Assembly: GCA_050945795.1 (NCBI GenBank)
Contig: JBMNTP010000018.1
Coordinates: 1 to 39,936 of the forward strand
Direction: 5' to 3'
Length of the DNA: 39,936 nucleotides
From: JBMNTP01 sp050945795
GTDB lineage: Bacteria; Bacillota; Clostridia; Christensenellales; MGBC116941
Under the pieces are notes generated by a model that searched no databases, was not told where the DNA came from, and was given only the letters and a program-made list of their open reading frames with translations. Positions 32,632 to 39,936 of this stretch are shown here, one piece after another; position 1 is the first letter of the stretch, and every line of letters begins with the position of its first letter. The position numbers and the translations under genes were made by a program.

Positions 32632-33554
32632 TGGAAGGCATACTTGCGATTTTTGCCGATTATACTTTTCAGACAGTCGCCCTCGGCTCGGCGCTATTAG
32701 GGCTTATAAGCGGAGTTGTAGGCAGTTTCGCTGTGCTAAGGCGGCAAAGCCTGCTTGGAGACGGTATATCACATGCCGCGCTGCCTGGCGTTGTAATGGC
32801 GTTTATTGTGACGGGCAGCAGAAACGCAGAGGTATTGCTTTTAGGCGGCCTGATATCCGGACTTATGGCTTCTTTTATTATTATAAGCATTGTAAGGAAC
32901 AGCCATATAAGGTTTGACAGCGCGCTGGCTCTTGTTATGTCTGTGTTTTTCGGGCTTGGGCTGGTGCTTTTGACGTGGGTGCAGAAAATGCCCAACGCCA
33001 ATCAGGCTGGGCTGTCGAGGTTTGTATTTGGGCAGGCGTCTACGCTCCTGCAAAAGGACGTGCTGCTTATGGCGGCAACGGGGATCGTACTTATATCGCT
33101 TACGGCGATATTTTGGAAGGAGCTTAAGCTTTTTTCATTTGACAGCGGCTTTTTACAAAGCCTAGGTTTTTCAAACGCCCGCATGAGCGCCATGCTTTCG
33201 TTCATGGTGGTTATGACGGTGATAATAGGAATACAGACGGTGGGCGTTATACTGATGAGCGCCATGCTTGTAGCTCCCGCCGTCGCGGCGCGGCAGTGGA
33301 CGGATAAGCTTTCTGTTATGGTATCGCTGTCGGCGGCATTTGGGGCGGTATCCGGCGTTGCCGGCACTACGGCAAGCTCTCTTATTGAAAAGCTGCCTAC
33401 TGGGCCGGCAATTGTGGTGTTTGTAAGCGGCATAGTCGCTCTAAGCGTGCTTTTCGCGCCGGGCAGGGGCGTTGTGTATAAAGCCATACGGCAGGCGAAA
33501 AAGCGCAGTCAAATAAATGGCGGGGGAGGCGGTGCCGATGTCGGCGGCGTTTGA
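32628..33554 (+). CDS. Metal ABC transporter permease 1, ABC-3 family (308 aa)
   Basis: Integral membrane subunit with about eight or nine helices. ABC-3 signatures: GSFAVLRRQSLLGDGISHAALPG in the first third (residues ~32-54) and QTVGVILMSAMLVAPAVAARQ near residue 203-222. The two adjacent ATG codons (32628, 32631) give the same protein with or without one Met. The C-terminus is basic and glycine-rich and its last 17 bases overlap the next permease gene, indicating coupled synthesis of a heterodimeric channel. Confidence 0.92.
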   Translation: MMEGILAIFADYTFQTVALGSALLGLISGVVGSFAVLRRQSLLGDGISHAALPGVVMAFIVTGSRNAEVLLLGGLISGLMASFIIISIVRNSHIRFDSALALVMSVFFGLGLVLLTWVQKMPNANQAGLSRFVFGQASTLLQKDVLLMAATGIVLISLTAIFWKELKLFSFDSGFLQSLGFSNARMSAMLSFMVVMTVIIGIQTVGVILMSAMLVAPAVAARQWTDKLSVMVSLSAAFGAVSGVAGTTASSLIEKLPTGPAIVVFVSGIVALSVLFAPGRGVVYKAIRQAKKRSQINGGGGGADVGGV

Positions 33555-34653
33555 AATACAGGCGATTGCGGTTATGGTGGCGGCGGCGTGTTCGCTGCCC
33601 GGTGTTTTTTTAGTGGAAAAGAAAATGTCTATGACGTCGGACTCTATCACCCATACAATATTGCTTGGCATCGTGCTGGGCTTTTTTATAACGAAAGACC
33701 TGTCTTCGCCGCTTCTTATAATCGGAGCGGCGGCGGTAGGCGTTGCTACGGTGTGGATGAGCGAAACGCTTAACAGAACGCGGCTGCTATCGGAGGATGC
33801 TTCGGTTGGCGTTGTGTTTCCGTTGCTTTTTTCTATAGCTATAATACTTATATCCCGCGGCGCCGGATCGGTGCATCTTGATACCGACTCGGTGCTTTTA
33901 GGCGAACTGGCCTTCGCGCCTTTTGAGCGCATGGTGATTAATGGCGTTGATATAGGCGCTAAGGGCATGTATATGGCGGCGGCGTTGCTTATTGTAAACG
34001 CGGCGGTAGTATCTGTGCTTTTTAAAGAACTGACGCTCGCTACCTTTGACCCGCTGCTCGCCGCTACGCTTGGATTTAAGCCGGTGCTGCTGCATTACGG
34101 CATAATGACTATGGCGTCGCTTACGGCGGTTGCGGCTTTTGAGGCGGTGGGCTCTATACTCGTTGTAGCTTTTATGATAGGGCCGCCGGTGACAGCGGGG
34201 CTTTTGAGCAGCAGGCAAAAAGGCGTTATGTTTATAAGCGTGGCTGTGGCGGCACTAAACGGAGTTTTAGGGTATCGGGCGGCTACGGCGCTTGATGCGT
34301 CTATATCCGGGTGCATGGCGGTGATGACGGGAATAACGTTTTTGGCGGCTTTTATTTTCGCGCCTCAAAAAGGGCTTTTTAGTTCGCTCAGAAGAAGAAA
34401 GAAGCAGAAAAAGGATTTTGCCTGCAACACTTTGCTGTTGCATATTGCCGGCATGGAAGAGGAAAAAGGAAAGGAAAGCGAGGAGAGCGCTTTGGAGCTG
34501 GGCGGGCGCATGGGCTGGAAATACCCGTTTATATGTGATATAATTGCGCGGCTCCAGAAATTGGGACTGGTGAGCGTTGAAGGCGGCGGCATTAAGCTGA
34601 CGGAAAAAGGCAGGGAGGAAAGCCATAATGCGGTAGAGAGGCTGTATGATTAA
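33538..34653 (+). CDS. Metal ABC transporter permease 2 with C-terminal winged-helix domain (371 aa)
   Basis: Residues 1-275 are an ABC-3 permease: PGVFLVEKKMSMTSDSITHT (21-40), ELTLATFDPLLAATLGF (164-180), GSILVVAFMIGPPVTAGLL (205-223). After a basic linker RRRKKQKKD (285-293) come ~78 extra residues with DtxR/MntR-like winged-helix features: KYPFICDIIARLQKLGLVSV (328-347) and GGIKLTEKGREESHNAVERLYD (350-371). The metal-binding dimer domain of DtxR is absent. The added domain should face the cytosol; it could sense, tether or pair with a repressor, all of which is inference. Start ATG 33538 is preferred over ATG 33517 because GGGGGAGG (33522-33529) precedes it. Confidence 0.85.
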   Translation: MSAAFEIQAIAVMVAAACSLPGVFLVEKKMSMTSDSITHTILLGIVLGFFITKDLSSPLLIIGAAAVGVATVWMSETLNRTRLLSEDASVGVVFPLLFSIAIILISRGAGSVHLDTDSVLLGELAFAPFERMVINGVDIGAKGMYMAAALLIVNAAVVSVLFKELTLATFDPLLAATLGFKPVLLHYGIMTMASLTAVAAFEAVGSILVVAFMIGPPVTAGLLSSRQKGVMFISVAVAALNGVLGYRAATALDASISGCMAVMTGITFLAAFIFAPQKGLFSSLRRRKKQKKDFACNTLLLHIAGMEEEKGKESEESALELGGRMGWKYPFICDIIARLQKLGLVSVEGGGIKLTEKGREESHNAVERLYD

Positions 34654-34740
34654 AAAACGGGGTGATATATTGGCTTTTGACGGCGTATATTTTTGCCGCA
34701 AATCAGTATAATAAAAAACAGAGGAAAATTAAAAATACTA

Positions 34741-34768
34741 TTGAATGTATACCAAATTTATGTATAAT
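34741..34768 (+). promoter_or_regulatory. Promoter of the 183-residue lipoprotein gene
   Basis: TTGAAT (34741-34746), 16-bp spacer, TATAAT (34763-34768) preceded by TG; start ATG 34815 is 46 bases downstream. Confidence 0.6.
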
Positions 34769-34814
34769 TAAGACAAGAGAAGATTTTGAGATAACAGGAA
34801 GGAGAACCAATGAT

Positions 34815-35366
34815 ATGAAACTTAAGAGATTTTTACCTTTGATGGTGTTGGCATTATTAGTTGTTGCGGTTGCGTGTAGCCCTGCTCAGACCGGTCAAAG
34901 CCCGTCGCCGTCCGAGGATGTCGATGCTGTAACTACGGCGTCTATGGTAGCGGATGAAGCCGGATTTATAAAGGCGATAGGCGCTGACGGAGTATGGATC
35001 ATATGCTTAACCGAGGACATTGAGACATCAAGCGAACTTACACTTGAAGGCGAATTTTCAAACGGCAGGAAGGATGACGACGGAAAAGACATTCTTCAGC
35101 GCAAAATCGCGCTTTACGCGCAGGATAACGACAGGAATGTAACAGATCGCTATACCCTCACCGCTCCTCAAATAACAATAAAGAGCCCCGAGGCGAGCAT
35201 GCAGCGCGGAACCTTCGTTGGCGACATATATGTTGAGTCGAGCAACTTCCAGCTAGTTGATATGAAGGTTGAAGGAAATGTTTACTTCCTCAACGCCGAT
35301 GCCGAAGCGACATTCCAGATGGACGATACCAGTACGGTATCCGGAGTACAGGAACTGAAAGAATAA
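34815..35366 (+). CDS. Lipoprotein of unknown function (183 aa)
   Basis: Secreted, lipid-anchored protein: basic start MKLKRF, hydrophobic core, then AVAC with lipidated Cys21, followed by a Ser/Pro/Thr-rich spacer. The mature part is acidic and rich in short beta strands (DRYTLTAPQITIKSP, RGTFVGDIYVESSNFQLVDMKVEG in two pieces), with a pattern like a small right-handed beta-helix or carbohydrate-facing domain. I do not recognise a family. ATG 34815 has AAGGAG at 34799-34804; the upstream open frame from 34662 overlaps the promoter and lacks a signal peptide at its start. Single-gene unit with its own promoter and terminator. Confidence 0.75.
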   Translation: MKLKRFLPLMVLALLVVAVACSPAQTGQSPSPSEDVDAVTTASMVADEAGFIKAIGADGVWIICLTEDIETSSELTLEGEFSNGRKDDDGKDILQRKIALYAQDNDRNVTDRYTLTAPQITIKSPEASMQRGTFVGDIYVESSNFQLVDMKVEGNVYFLNADAEATFQMDDTSTVSGVQELKE

Positions 35367-35399
35367 TCGGGCAGTATAAATAGCATAATTTGAAGAACA

Positions 35400-35430
35400 A
35401 AAATACCCGCGGTAAAACCGCGGGTATTTT
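35400..35430. terminator. Bidirectional terminator
   Basis: Perfect 14-bp stem (35400-35413 with 35417-35430) with loop AAA and A/T ends, shared by the lipoprotein gene (+) and the TM1266-like gene (-). Confidence 0.93.
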
Positions 35431-35450
35431 ATAATCTGCGAAAGAGGAGG

Positions 35451-35702
35451 TTAAAAGACCATTTTCTGCACTTCGGCGCAGCCCAGCTCTACAAGCTCTT
35501 TTTCAAGCGCCGCCGCCTCTTTATCGGCGTCCTCTATAAACTCGAGTACTATTAATCCATGCGGGCTGCAAACGTTCTCCGAGGCCATATGAAAACCGAC
35601 TCGGGTAGAAATACTGCAACCATACTTGGATAGGAGTTCCTGCACCTTGGGGGCGGTATCAACGCGCTGCTCAAGCTTTAAACCCATTATTATTTTGGAC
35701 AT
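35451..35702 (-). CDS. TM1266-family iron-only hydrogenase system regulator-like protein (83 aa)
   Basis: Small ACT-like ferredoxin-fold protein. MSKIIMGLKLEQRVDTAPKV opens the first strand; CSISTRVGFHMASENVCSPHG is replaced by short conserved pieces RVGFH and CSPHGLIVLEF; ELGCAEVQKMVF closes the fold. The pattern is that of TM1266, found near FeFe-hydrogenase maturation genes in many anaerobes. ATG 35702 has GGAGG nine bases upstream, and the longer open frame to 35744 is not needed. No hydrogenase gene is in the window, so the role here is uncertain. Confidence 0.8.
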   Translation of the reverse strand: MSKIIMGLKLEQRVDTAPKVQELLSKYGCSISTRVGFHMASENVCSPHGLIVLEFIEDADKEAAALEKELVELGCAEVQKMVF

Positions 35703-35734
35703 TGCTTTTCCTCCTTCATTGCTTTCTAATATAA

Positions 35735-35763
35735 CATATATCATATCGAGCGCAGCCTTACAA
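35735..35763 (-). promoter_or_regulatory. Likely promoter of the TM1266-like gene
   Basis: Minus strand TTGTAA (35763-35758), 17-bp spacer, TATATG (35740-35735). Weak at both boxes. The remaining AT-rich stretch up to 36030 shows no gene or structure that I can support. Confidence 0.4.
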
Positions 35764-36030
35764 TATAATAAGCGCGGCTTTGTGCGGGATTATTTTTAAT
35801 TTCGCCGTTTTATAGCAAATAGGCGATTAAAGTCTGTGGCTGATTTGTTAAAACAACATTTTTCCGGATAAATTCGATATGATTATATAAAAATTTATAG
35901 TTTATAATATTTGAATTTCAACTTATTTCAACCTATCATGGATATTGGCGCAAAATGCTCAACTGAGTTGGTTATCATGGGGCGATGCGATACGATAAAA
36001 CTTAGCGCTGTTAGTATATGCCGTAATTTA

Positions 36031-36765
36031 TTATATCACAAAGCCGCCGTTAGGGCTTAGCACCTGACCGGTAATGTATGACGCGGCGTCGGAGGCGAGA
36101 AAGAGTATTGATTCGGCGGCATCGCGCGGGGAGCCGGTTTTGCCAAGCGGGATTTGATGGCATAGTTCATCCATACACTCATCATCAAGGCAGGCGTTCA
36201 TATCGGTATCGATTACGCCGGGCGCCACGCAGTTGACGCGTATGCCGGAGGGGCCGAGCTCTTTCGCCAGCGCCTTGGTCAGCCCTATAAGCGCAGCCTT
36301 TGACGCCGAGTAATGCGTTTCGCATGACGCGCCGGTTATACCCCAAACAGAGGATACATTAACTATACAGCCGGCTTTACGGCTTATCATATAAGGCAGC
36401 ACACACTGGCAACAGTTAAACGCGCCTGTAATATTAACCTCCATCACCCTGTTCCATTGCTCCAAAGTTATATCGGTAAAAAGCTGCTGATACGATACTG
36501 CGGCGTTGTTTATAAGAACGTCTATACCGCCGAAGCACTCGATAATCTCCCGCACCATGTTTTCAACCTCATCACGCTTAGCCACATCGGCGCGCACCGC
36601 CAACGCCCGTCCTCCTTCTTGCGATATCGATTGGGCGAGATCTTTTGCTAAGGCTGTGCTGTTAATATAGTTTATAGCTACGTTATAGCCGGCGGCGGCA
36701 AAGCGCAGCGCCGTTTCGCGGCCTATGCCTCTTGACGCGCCGCTTATAAGTACGGTACGGTTCAT
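36031..36765 (-). CDS. Short-chain dehydrogenase/reductase, FabG-like (244 aa)
   Basis: Classical SDR with NADP-type Rossmann loop GASRGIG (residues 9-15), structural NNAA (86-89), catalytic Ser near 139 (NVSSVWG), Tyr152 and Lys156 (YSASK), and PGVIDTDM for cofactor placement. The C-terminal SYITGQVLSPNGGFVI is the form common to 3-oxoacyl-ACP reductases (FabG). No other fatty-acid synthesis genes are near, so the substrate is open. Starts nine bases after the second SDR gene, so both are read as one unit. Confidence 0.88.
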   Translation of the reverse strand: MNRTVLISGASRGIGRETALRFAAAGYNVAINYINSTALAKDLAQSISQEGGRALAVRADVAKRDEVENMVREIIECFGGIDVLINNAAVSYQQLFTDITLEQWNRVMEVNITGAFNCCQCVLPYMISRKAGCIVNVSSVWGITGASCETHYSASKAALIGLTKALAKELGPSGIRVNCVAPGVIDTDMNACLDDECMDELCHQIPLGKTGSPRDAAESILFLASDAASYITGQVLSPNGGFVI

Positions 36766-36774
36766 TATTGCTCC

Positions 36775-37524
36775 TTACGCCTTTCGTTTTTGTATGTTGT
36801 ATGAGATGCGAGAAAGCAGGCTTGTAGGCAGTAGCCGTTGGCCTATAATGGCTAAACGCATAAGCAAGCCGGGTATTATTATAGCTTTGCCGCGCCTCAT
36901 CATGCGTATGGCGTATTTCGCCACATCGCTGCTATTTAGCGCTTTTACAGCGAAATCAACGCCGGCGCGCTTTGAAAAGCCGGTATTGACGGGGCCGGGG
37001 CAAAGAACGCCTATATATACATTTACGCCGCTGCGCCTAAGCTCCTCTCTTACAGAGAGCGTAAGCCGCAGTACATAAGCCTTTGAGGAGTAATACGCGC
37101 TCATAAGCGGGCCGGGTAAAAAAGCCGCCGCCGATGCCACATTAAGCACGCTGCCATGCCCTGCCGCAGCGAAGTCGCGCACAAAAAGCTTTGTAAGTAT
37201 ATGGACGGCGGTAATGTTTAGGCGAATAAGATTCAGCTCGTCATCCAAAGGCGTTTGCGTAAAATCGCCGTGTATTCCAAAGCCGGCGTTGTTTATAACG
37301 GTATCAACACCAAAAGCCTTAGCCTCCTCATATATATAGTGGCATTGGCTTTCGATTGAAAGGTCGGCGGCTCGCCAAACGCATTTAGAAGGAAGGGAGG
37401 CCGCCAGTTGCGACAGCTTTTGTGCGTCGCGGGATACCAGCATAAGCTCATGACCCTCTTTAGAAAGCAGTTTTGCCATGTCTAGGCCTATGCCCGAGCT
37501 TGCGCCGGTTATAAGAGCTTTCAA
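36775..37524 (-). CDS. Short-chain dehydrogenase/reductase, DltE/COG0300-like (249 aa)
   Basis: SDR with GASSGIG (residues 7-13), NNAGFG (78-83), catalytic Ser131, Tyr144 and Lys148 (YYSSK) and PGPVNTGFSKRAG. The C-terminal ~45 residues (MMRRGKAIIIPGLLMRLAIIGQRLLP) are hydrophobic and basic, as in membrane-associated SDRs of the COG0300 group. GGAGG lies just before ATG 37524. First gene of the two-SDR unit; the promoter is probably in 37540-37570, with a TATACT-like -10 and a poor -35 box. Confidence 0.86.
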   Translation of the reverse strand: MKALITGASSGIGLDMAKLLSKEGHELMLVSRDAQKLSQLAASLPSKCVWRAADLSIESQCHYIYEEAKAFGVDTVINNAGFGIHGDFTQTPLDDELNLIRLNITAVHILTKLFVRDFAAAGHGSVLNVASAAAFLPGPLMSAYYSSKAYVLRLTLSVREELRRSGVNVYIGVLCPGPVNTGFSKRAGVDFAVKALNSSDVAKYAIRMMRRGKAIIIPGLLMRLAIIGQRLLPTSLLSRISYNIQKRKA

Positions 37525-37586
37525 TGCCTGTCCCTCCTTTTATATGTTTCTAGTATAATAGGCATACGCGCTATTTACATGCGCCT

Positions 37587-37605
37587 GCCTATAGCATTTA
37601 TAGGC
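37587..37605. other. Hairpin in the SDR-typA divergent region
   Basis: Perfect seven-bp inverted repeat GCCTATA/TATAGGC with a five-base loop, upstream of the SDR genes and of typA. No T-run on either side, so it is not a terminator; it could be an operator. Otherwise 37525-37692 holds nothing I recognise. Confidence 0.35.
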
Positions 37606-37692
37606 GTTTATTAATGCTAAGCTTGCGAAAGCCTTGTCAAGCCGTATTTTACCATAATGGAAATGGCGGCGCAATGCGATATCAAGCTGCTG

Positions 37693-37722
37693 TTGACATT
37701 AGTGGTATGCGCGGTGTAAAAT
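37693..37722 (+). promoter_or_regulatory. Promoter of typA
   Basis: TTGACA (37693-37698), 18-bp spacer, TAAAAT (37717-37722). The leader to the ATG at 37851 is about 120 bases and contains a GCCGC/GCGGC hairpin near 37807-37821. Confidence 0.75.
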
Positions 37723-37850
37723 TTTTTGTTGGCTTTTTGGAGTGAACAGGGTTTAGGCCTTGGTTTTCGCATAGAGCCGTAAGGGAATAATAATTAATTG
37801 CTAAGTGCCGCGATATGCGGCGAGCATACTATGGAAGGCCGGTTTATTTA

Positions 37851-39650
37851 ATGATAAGGGAAGATATCAGGAACATTGCAATTATAGCTCATGTTGATCA
37901 CGGCAAGACTACGCTTGTCGATCAGCTGCTGCGCCAGAGCGGTATTTTTAGGGCAAATCAGAGCGTTGCCGAGAGGGTTATGGATTCGGGCGACCTTGAG
38001 CGGGAGCGCGGCATAACTATATTGTCTAAGCATACCGCTGTAAATTGGGGCGGAGTTAAAATAAATATAGTAGACACACCGGGCCACGCAGACTTTGGCG
38101 GCGAGGTTGAGCGCATACTCACTATGGTTGACGGTGTGCTGCTGTTGGTAGACGCTTTTGAAGGATGTATGCCGCAGACTCGGTTTGTGCTTAAAAAGGC
38201 GCTCGGTTTAAGGAAAAAGCCGGTTGTAGTTGTAAACAAGATCGACAGGCCGGACGCAAGGCCGCTGGAGGTTGTTGATGAAATTATAGACCTTTTTATA
38301 GAGCTGGGTGCCGATGATGACCTATTGGAATTCCCTGTTATATTCGCTTCGGCGAGAGAGGGTTATGCGTCGGTTGAGCATGATAAAAAGGGAGATGGCT
38401 TAGAGCCGCTTTTTAAAGCCATTTTAGGCATACCCGCTCCCCAAGGCGACGATAAAGCTCCGCTGCAGATGCTTATAAGCAGCATCGATTATGATGAGTA
38501 TGTCGGGCGGATAGGCGTTGGCAGAGTCGAGCGCGGTTGCATACGCCAGCATCAGCAGGTGGCGGTTTGTGGCGGCGAGCAGACGGGAGTTGCCAAAGTA
38601 TCGCGGCTGTATATGTTTGATGGGTTAAAGCGCGCAGAAGTAGAGGAGGCTCGAGCCGGAGATATAGCCGCGGTGTCGGGAATTGCCGGTATTAATATAG
38701 GCGATACGTTGTGCGCAGAGGATACGCCGGAGCCGCTGCCGTTTGTCAAGATAGATCAGCCAACTATAAGCATGAATTTTCTTGTCAACAACAGTCCGTT
38801 CGCAGGTCGTGAGGGCAAGTATGTTACCAGCCGCAACCTCAGGGAGCGTCTTTTTAGGGAGATTGAAACCAATGTATCGCTAAGGGTTGAAGAAACGGAA
38901 AGCCCTGATACATTTAAGGTGTCGGGCAGGGGAGAGCTGCATTTATCCATTCTGATTGAAACAATGCGGCGGCAGGACTATGAATTCCAGGTATCCCGGC
39001 CGCAGGTTATACTAAAAGAAGAAGATGGCGTGGTGCTTGAGCCTATGGAGCAGCTTATGATAGACGTCGCGCAGGAGTATACCGGCGTTGTTATGGAAAA
39101 GCTGGGCGCGAGGAAGGCTGAGCTTGTAAATATGACTATATCGGATATGGCGCGGCTGGAGTTTAAAATACCTGCGCGCGGCCTTATGGGATTTCGCAGC
39201 GAGTTTTTAACGGACACAAAGGGCACCGGCGTGCTCAGCCATATATTCGCTGGGTATGAGCCGTATCGTGGCGATTTGCCGGAGCGGCGGCGCGGTAGCA
39301 TTGTGGCGCATGAGACGGGGGAAGCGACGGCATACGCGCTCCACGCTGCGCAGGAAAGGGGCAGGCTGTTTATCGCGCCCGGCTTTGCCGTATATGAGGG
39401 CATGATTGTAGGAGAGAATGCTAAGGCGGAGGATCTGACATATAATGTATGCAGGAAAAAGCATGTGACAAATATGCGGGCGGCGGGATCGGATGATGCG
39501 CTAAAGCTTACTACGCGCACTGTGCTTAGCCTTGAGCAGTGCCTTGAGTTTATAAAGGACGATGAGCTGGTGGAGGTTACGCCTAAGAATATACGGCTTA
39601 GAAAGGTTATGCTGAATAAAGAAATGCGGCTTAAAGCCGATAAGGCGTGA
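37851..39650 (+). CDS. typA: Translational GTPase TypA/BipA (599 aa)
   Basis: Ribosome-associated GTPase involved in assembly and stress adaptation. G1 AHVDHGKTT (residues ~13-21), switch GITILSKH, G3 DTPGHADFGGEVER, G4 NKIDRPDAR and G5 SAREG are all present, followed by the beta-barrel domain II, EF-G-like domains III and V (SGRGELHLSILIE; PARGLMGFRSEFLTDTKGTG) and the TypA-specific C-terminal domain ending in RLKADKA. ATG 37851 is chosen since MIREDIRNIAIIAHVDHG is the family's start; GGAAGG at 37833-37838 is the ribosome site. Single-gene unit. Confidence 0.97.
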   Translation: MIREDIRNIAIIAHVDHGKTTLVDQLLRQSGIFRANQSVAERVMDSGDLERERGITILSKHTAVNWGGVKINIVDTPGHADFGGEVERILTMVDGVLLLVDAFEGCMPQTRFVLKKALGLRKKPVVVVNKIDRPDARPLEVVDEIIDLFIELGADDDLLEFPVIFASAREGYASVEHDKKGDGLEPLFKAILGIPAPQGDDKAPLQMLISSIDYDEYVGRIGVGRVERGCIRQHQQVAVCGGEQTGVAKVSRLYMFDGLKRAEVEEARAGDIAAVSGIAGINIGDTLCAEDTPEPLPFVKIDQPTISMNFLVNNSPFAGREGKYVTSRNLRERLFREIETNVSLRVEETESPDTFKVSGRGELHLSILIETMRRQDYEFQVSRPQVILKEEDGVVLEPMEQLMIDVAQEYTGVVMEKLGARKAELVNMTISDMARLEFKIPARGLMGFRSEFLTDTKGTGVLSHIFAGYEPYRGDLPERRRGSIVAHETGEATAYALHAAQERGRLFIAPGFAVYEGMIVGENAKAEDLTYNVCRKKHVTNMRAAGSDDALKLTTRTVLSLEQCLEFIKDDELVEVTPKNIRLRKVMLNKEMRLKADKA

Positions 39651-39692
39651 CGGTCTTAAAATACAATGATTTAAAAGAAATATGATTATTAT

Positions 39693-39722
39693 AAAAGCCG
39701 CGCTAATATGTGCGGTTTTTTC
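39693..39722 (+). terminator. Intrinsic terminator of typA
   Basis: Eleven-bp stem AAAAGCCGCGC/GTGCGGTTTTT (39693-39703 with 39710-39720, two G-T pairs), loop TAATAT, followed by more T. Confidence 0.85.
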
Positions 39723-39845
39723 TACTATATTAAATAATTAATTATTCGAAATATTTATTACAGGCTGAAAAACCGGATTTAAAGGCGATTATAGTCGATT
39801 TTTGTAGGGAATTACGAAAAATTTAAATTAATTTAACCAAAATTC

Positions 39846-39874
39846 TTTACAAATGTATTACAATAAGTTAAAAT
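39846..39874 (+). promoter_or_regulatory. Promoter of the gene at the right edge
   Basis: TTTACA (39846-39851), 17-bp spacer, TAAAAT (39869-39874). It sits in a strongly AT-rich stretch (39724-39890), which may act as an UP-like element. Confidence 0.65.
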
Positions 39875-39904
39875 GCTGTCAAGACTTAAACGGGAGGCTG
39901 TCAA

Positions 39905-39936
39905 ATGAATACCACTTTCAAGAAAATTGCAGCTCT
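39905..39936 (+). CDS. Start of an unidentified gene, cut by the window edge
   Basis: ATG 39905 follows GGGAGG at 39892-39897 by seven bases and a good promoter by 30. Only MNTTFKKIAA is visible; two lysines followed by hydrophobic residues could begin a signal peptide, but ten residues do not identify the protein. Confidence 0.55.
   Translation, partial: MNTTFKKIAA

Overview
The window reads as a chromosomal segment of an anaerobic, low-to-mid GC Gram-positive bacterium of the Bacillota, most likely class Clostridia. The evidence is the dnaG-rpoD-trmK-nif3-like run, a type A RNase P RNA next to a C4 zinc-ribbon gene, class 1B dihydroorotate dehydrogenase (pyrK/pyrD), an iron-only-hydrogenase-type TM1266 regulator, lipoprotein-anchored ABC binding proteins, strong GGAGG ribosome sites and frequent TTG/GTG starts. 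Isoleucine is often written AUA. Nothing fixes the genus.

Layout. 1-5119 (+): 5'-truncated dnaG, rpoD, trmK, a Nif3-like protein and a coiled-coil zinc-ribbon protein, followed by rnpB RNA and its terminator (5141-5518). 5690-14299 (+): purE-purC-purM-purN-purH-purD, then pyrC-pyrK-pyrD, nine tightly packed genes behind one good promoter, ending in a terminator shared with the convergent lysine/diaminopimelate operon. 14389-17507 (-): asd-dapA-dapB behind a ~200-nt leader carrying a terminator-like hairpin; this dapB is fused to the two ACT domains of an aspartokinase. Divergent from it at 17814 is an M20 amidohydrolase, followed by a methyltransferase, hslO and a TPR protein. 21880-25133 (+): promoter, cobalamin riboswitch, btuF, btuC, btuD. 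25231-25660 (-): a small island with a 61-residue gene and the decayed C-terminal end of a phage minor head (SPP1 gp7-like) gene. 25812-30531: DUF819 membrane protein, GNAT-like protein, convergent beta-lactamase-fold hydrolase, acyl-ACP thioesterase, small membrane protein. 30906-34653 (+): TroA-type metal ABC transporter whose last permease carries a C-terminal winged helix. 34815-37524: lipoprotein (+), TM1266-like regulator (-) and two short-chain dehydrogenases (-). 37851-39650 (+): typA/bipA, then the start of a further gene at the right edge.

How the genes work together. Most of the window is housekeeping metabolism: purine and pyrimidine synthesis in one block, aspartate-to-dihydrodipicolinate-to-tetrahydrodipicolinate steps in the next, B12 uptake under B12 control, and divalent metal uptake. 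The unusual points are regulatory: an aspartokinase-type sensor pair attached to DapB, a structured leader and tightly back-to-back divergent promoters at asd, a DNA-binding-like domain on a metal permease, and a phage relic beside a small expressed-looking gene. I see no CRISPR array, tRNA, transposase or intact prophage.
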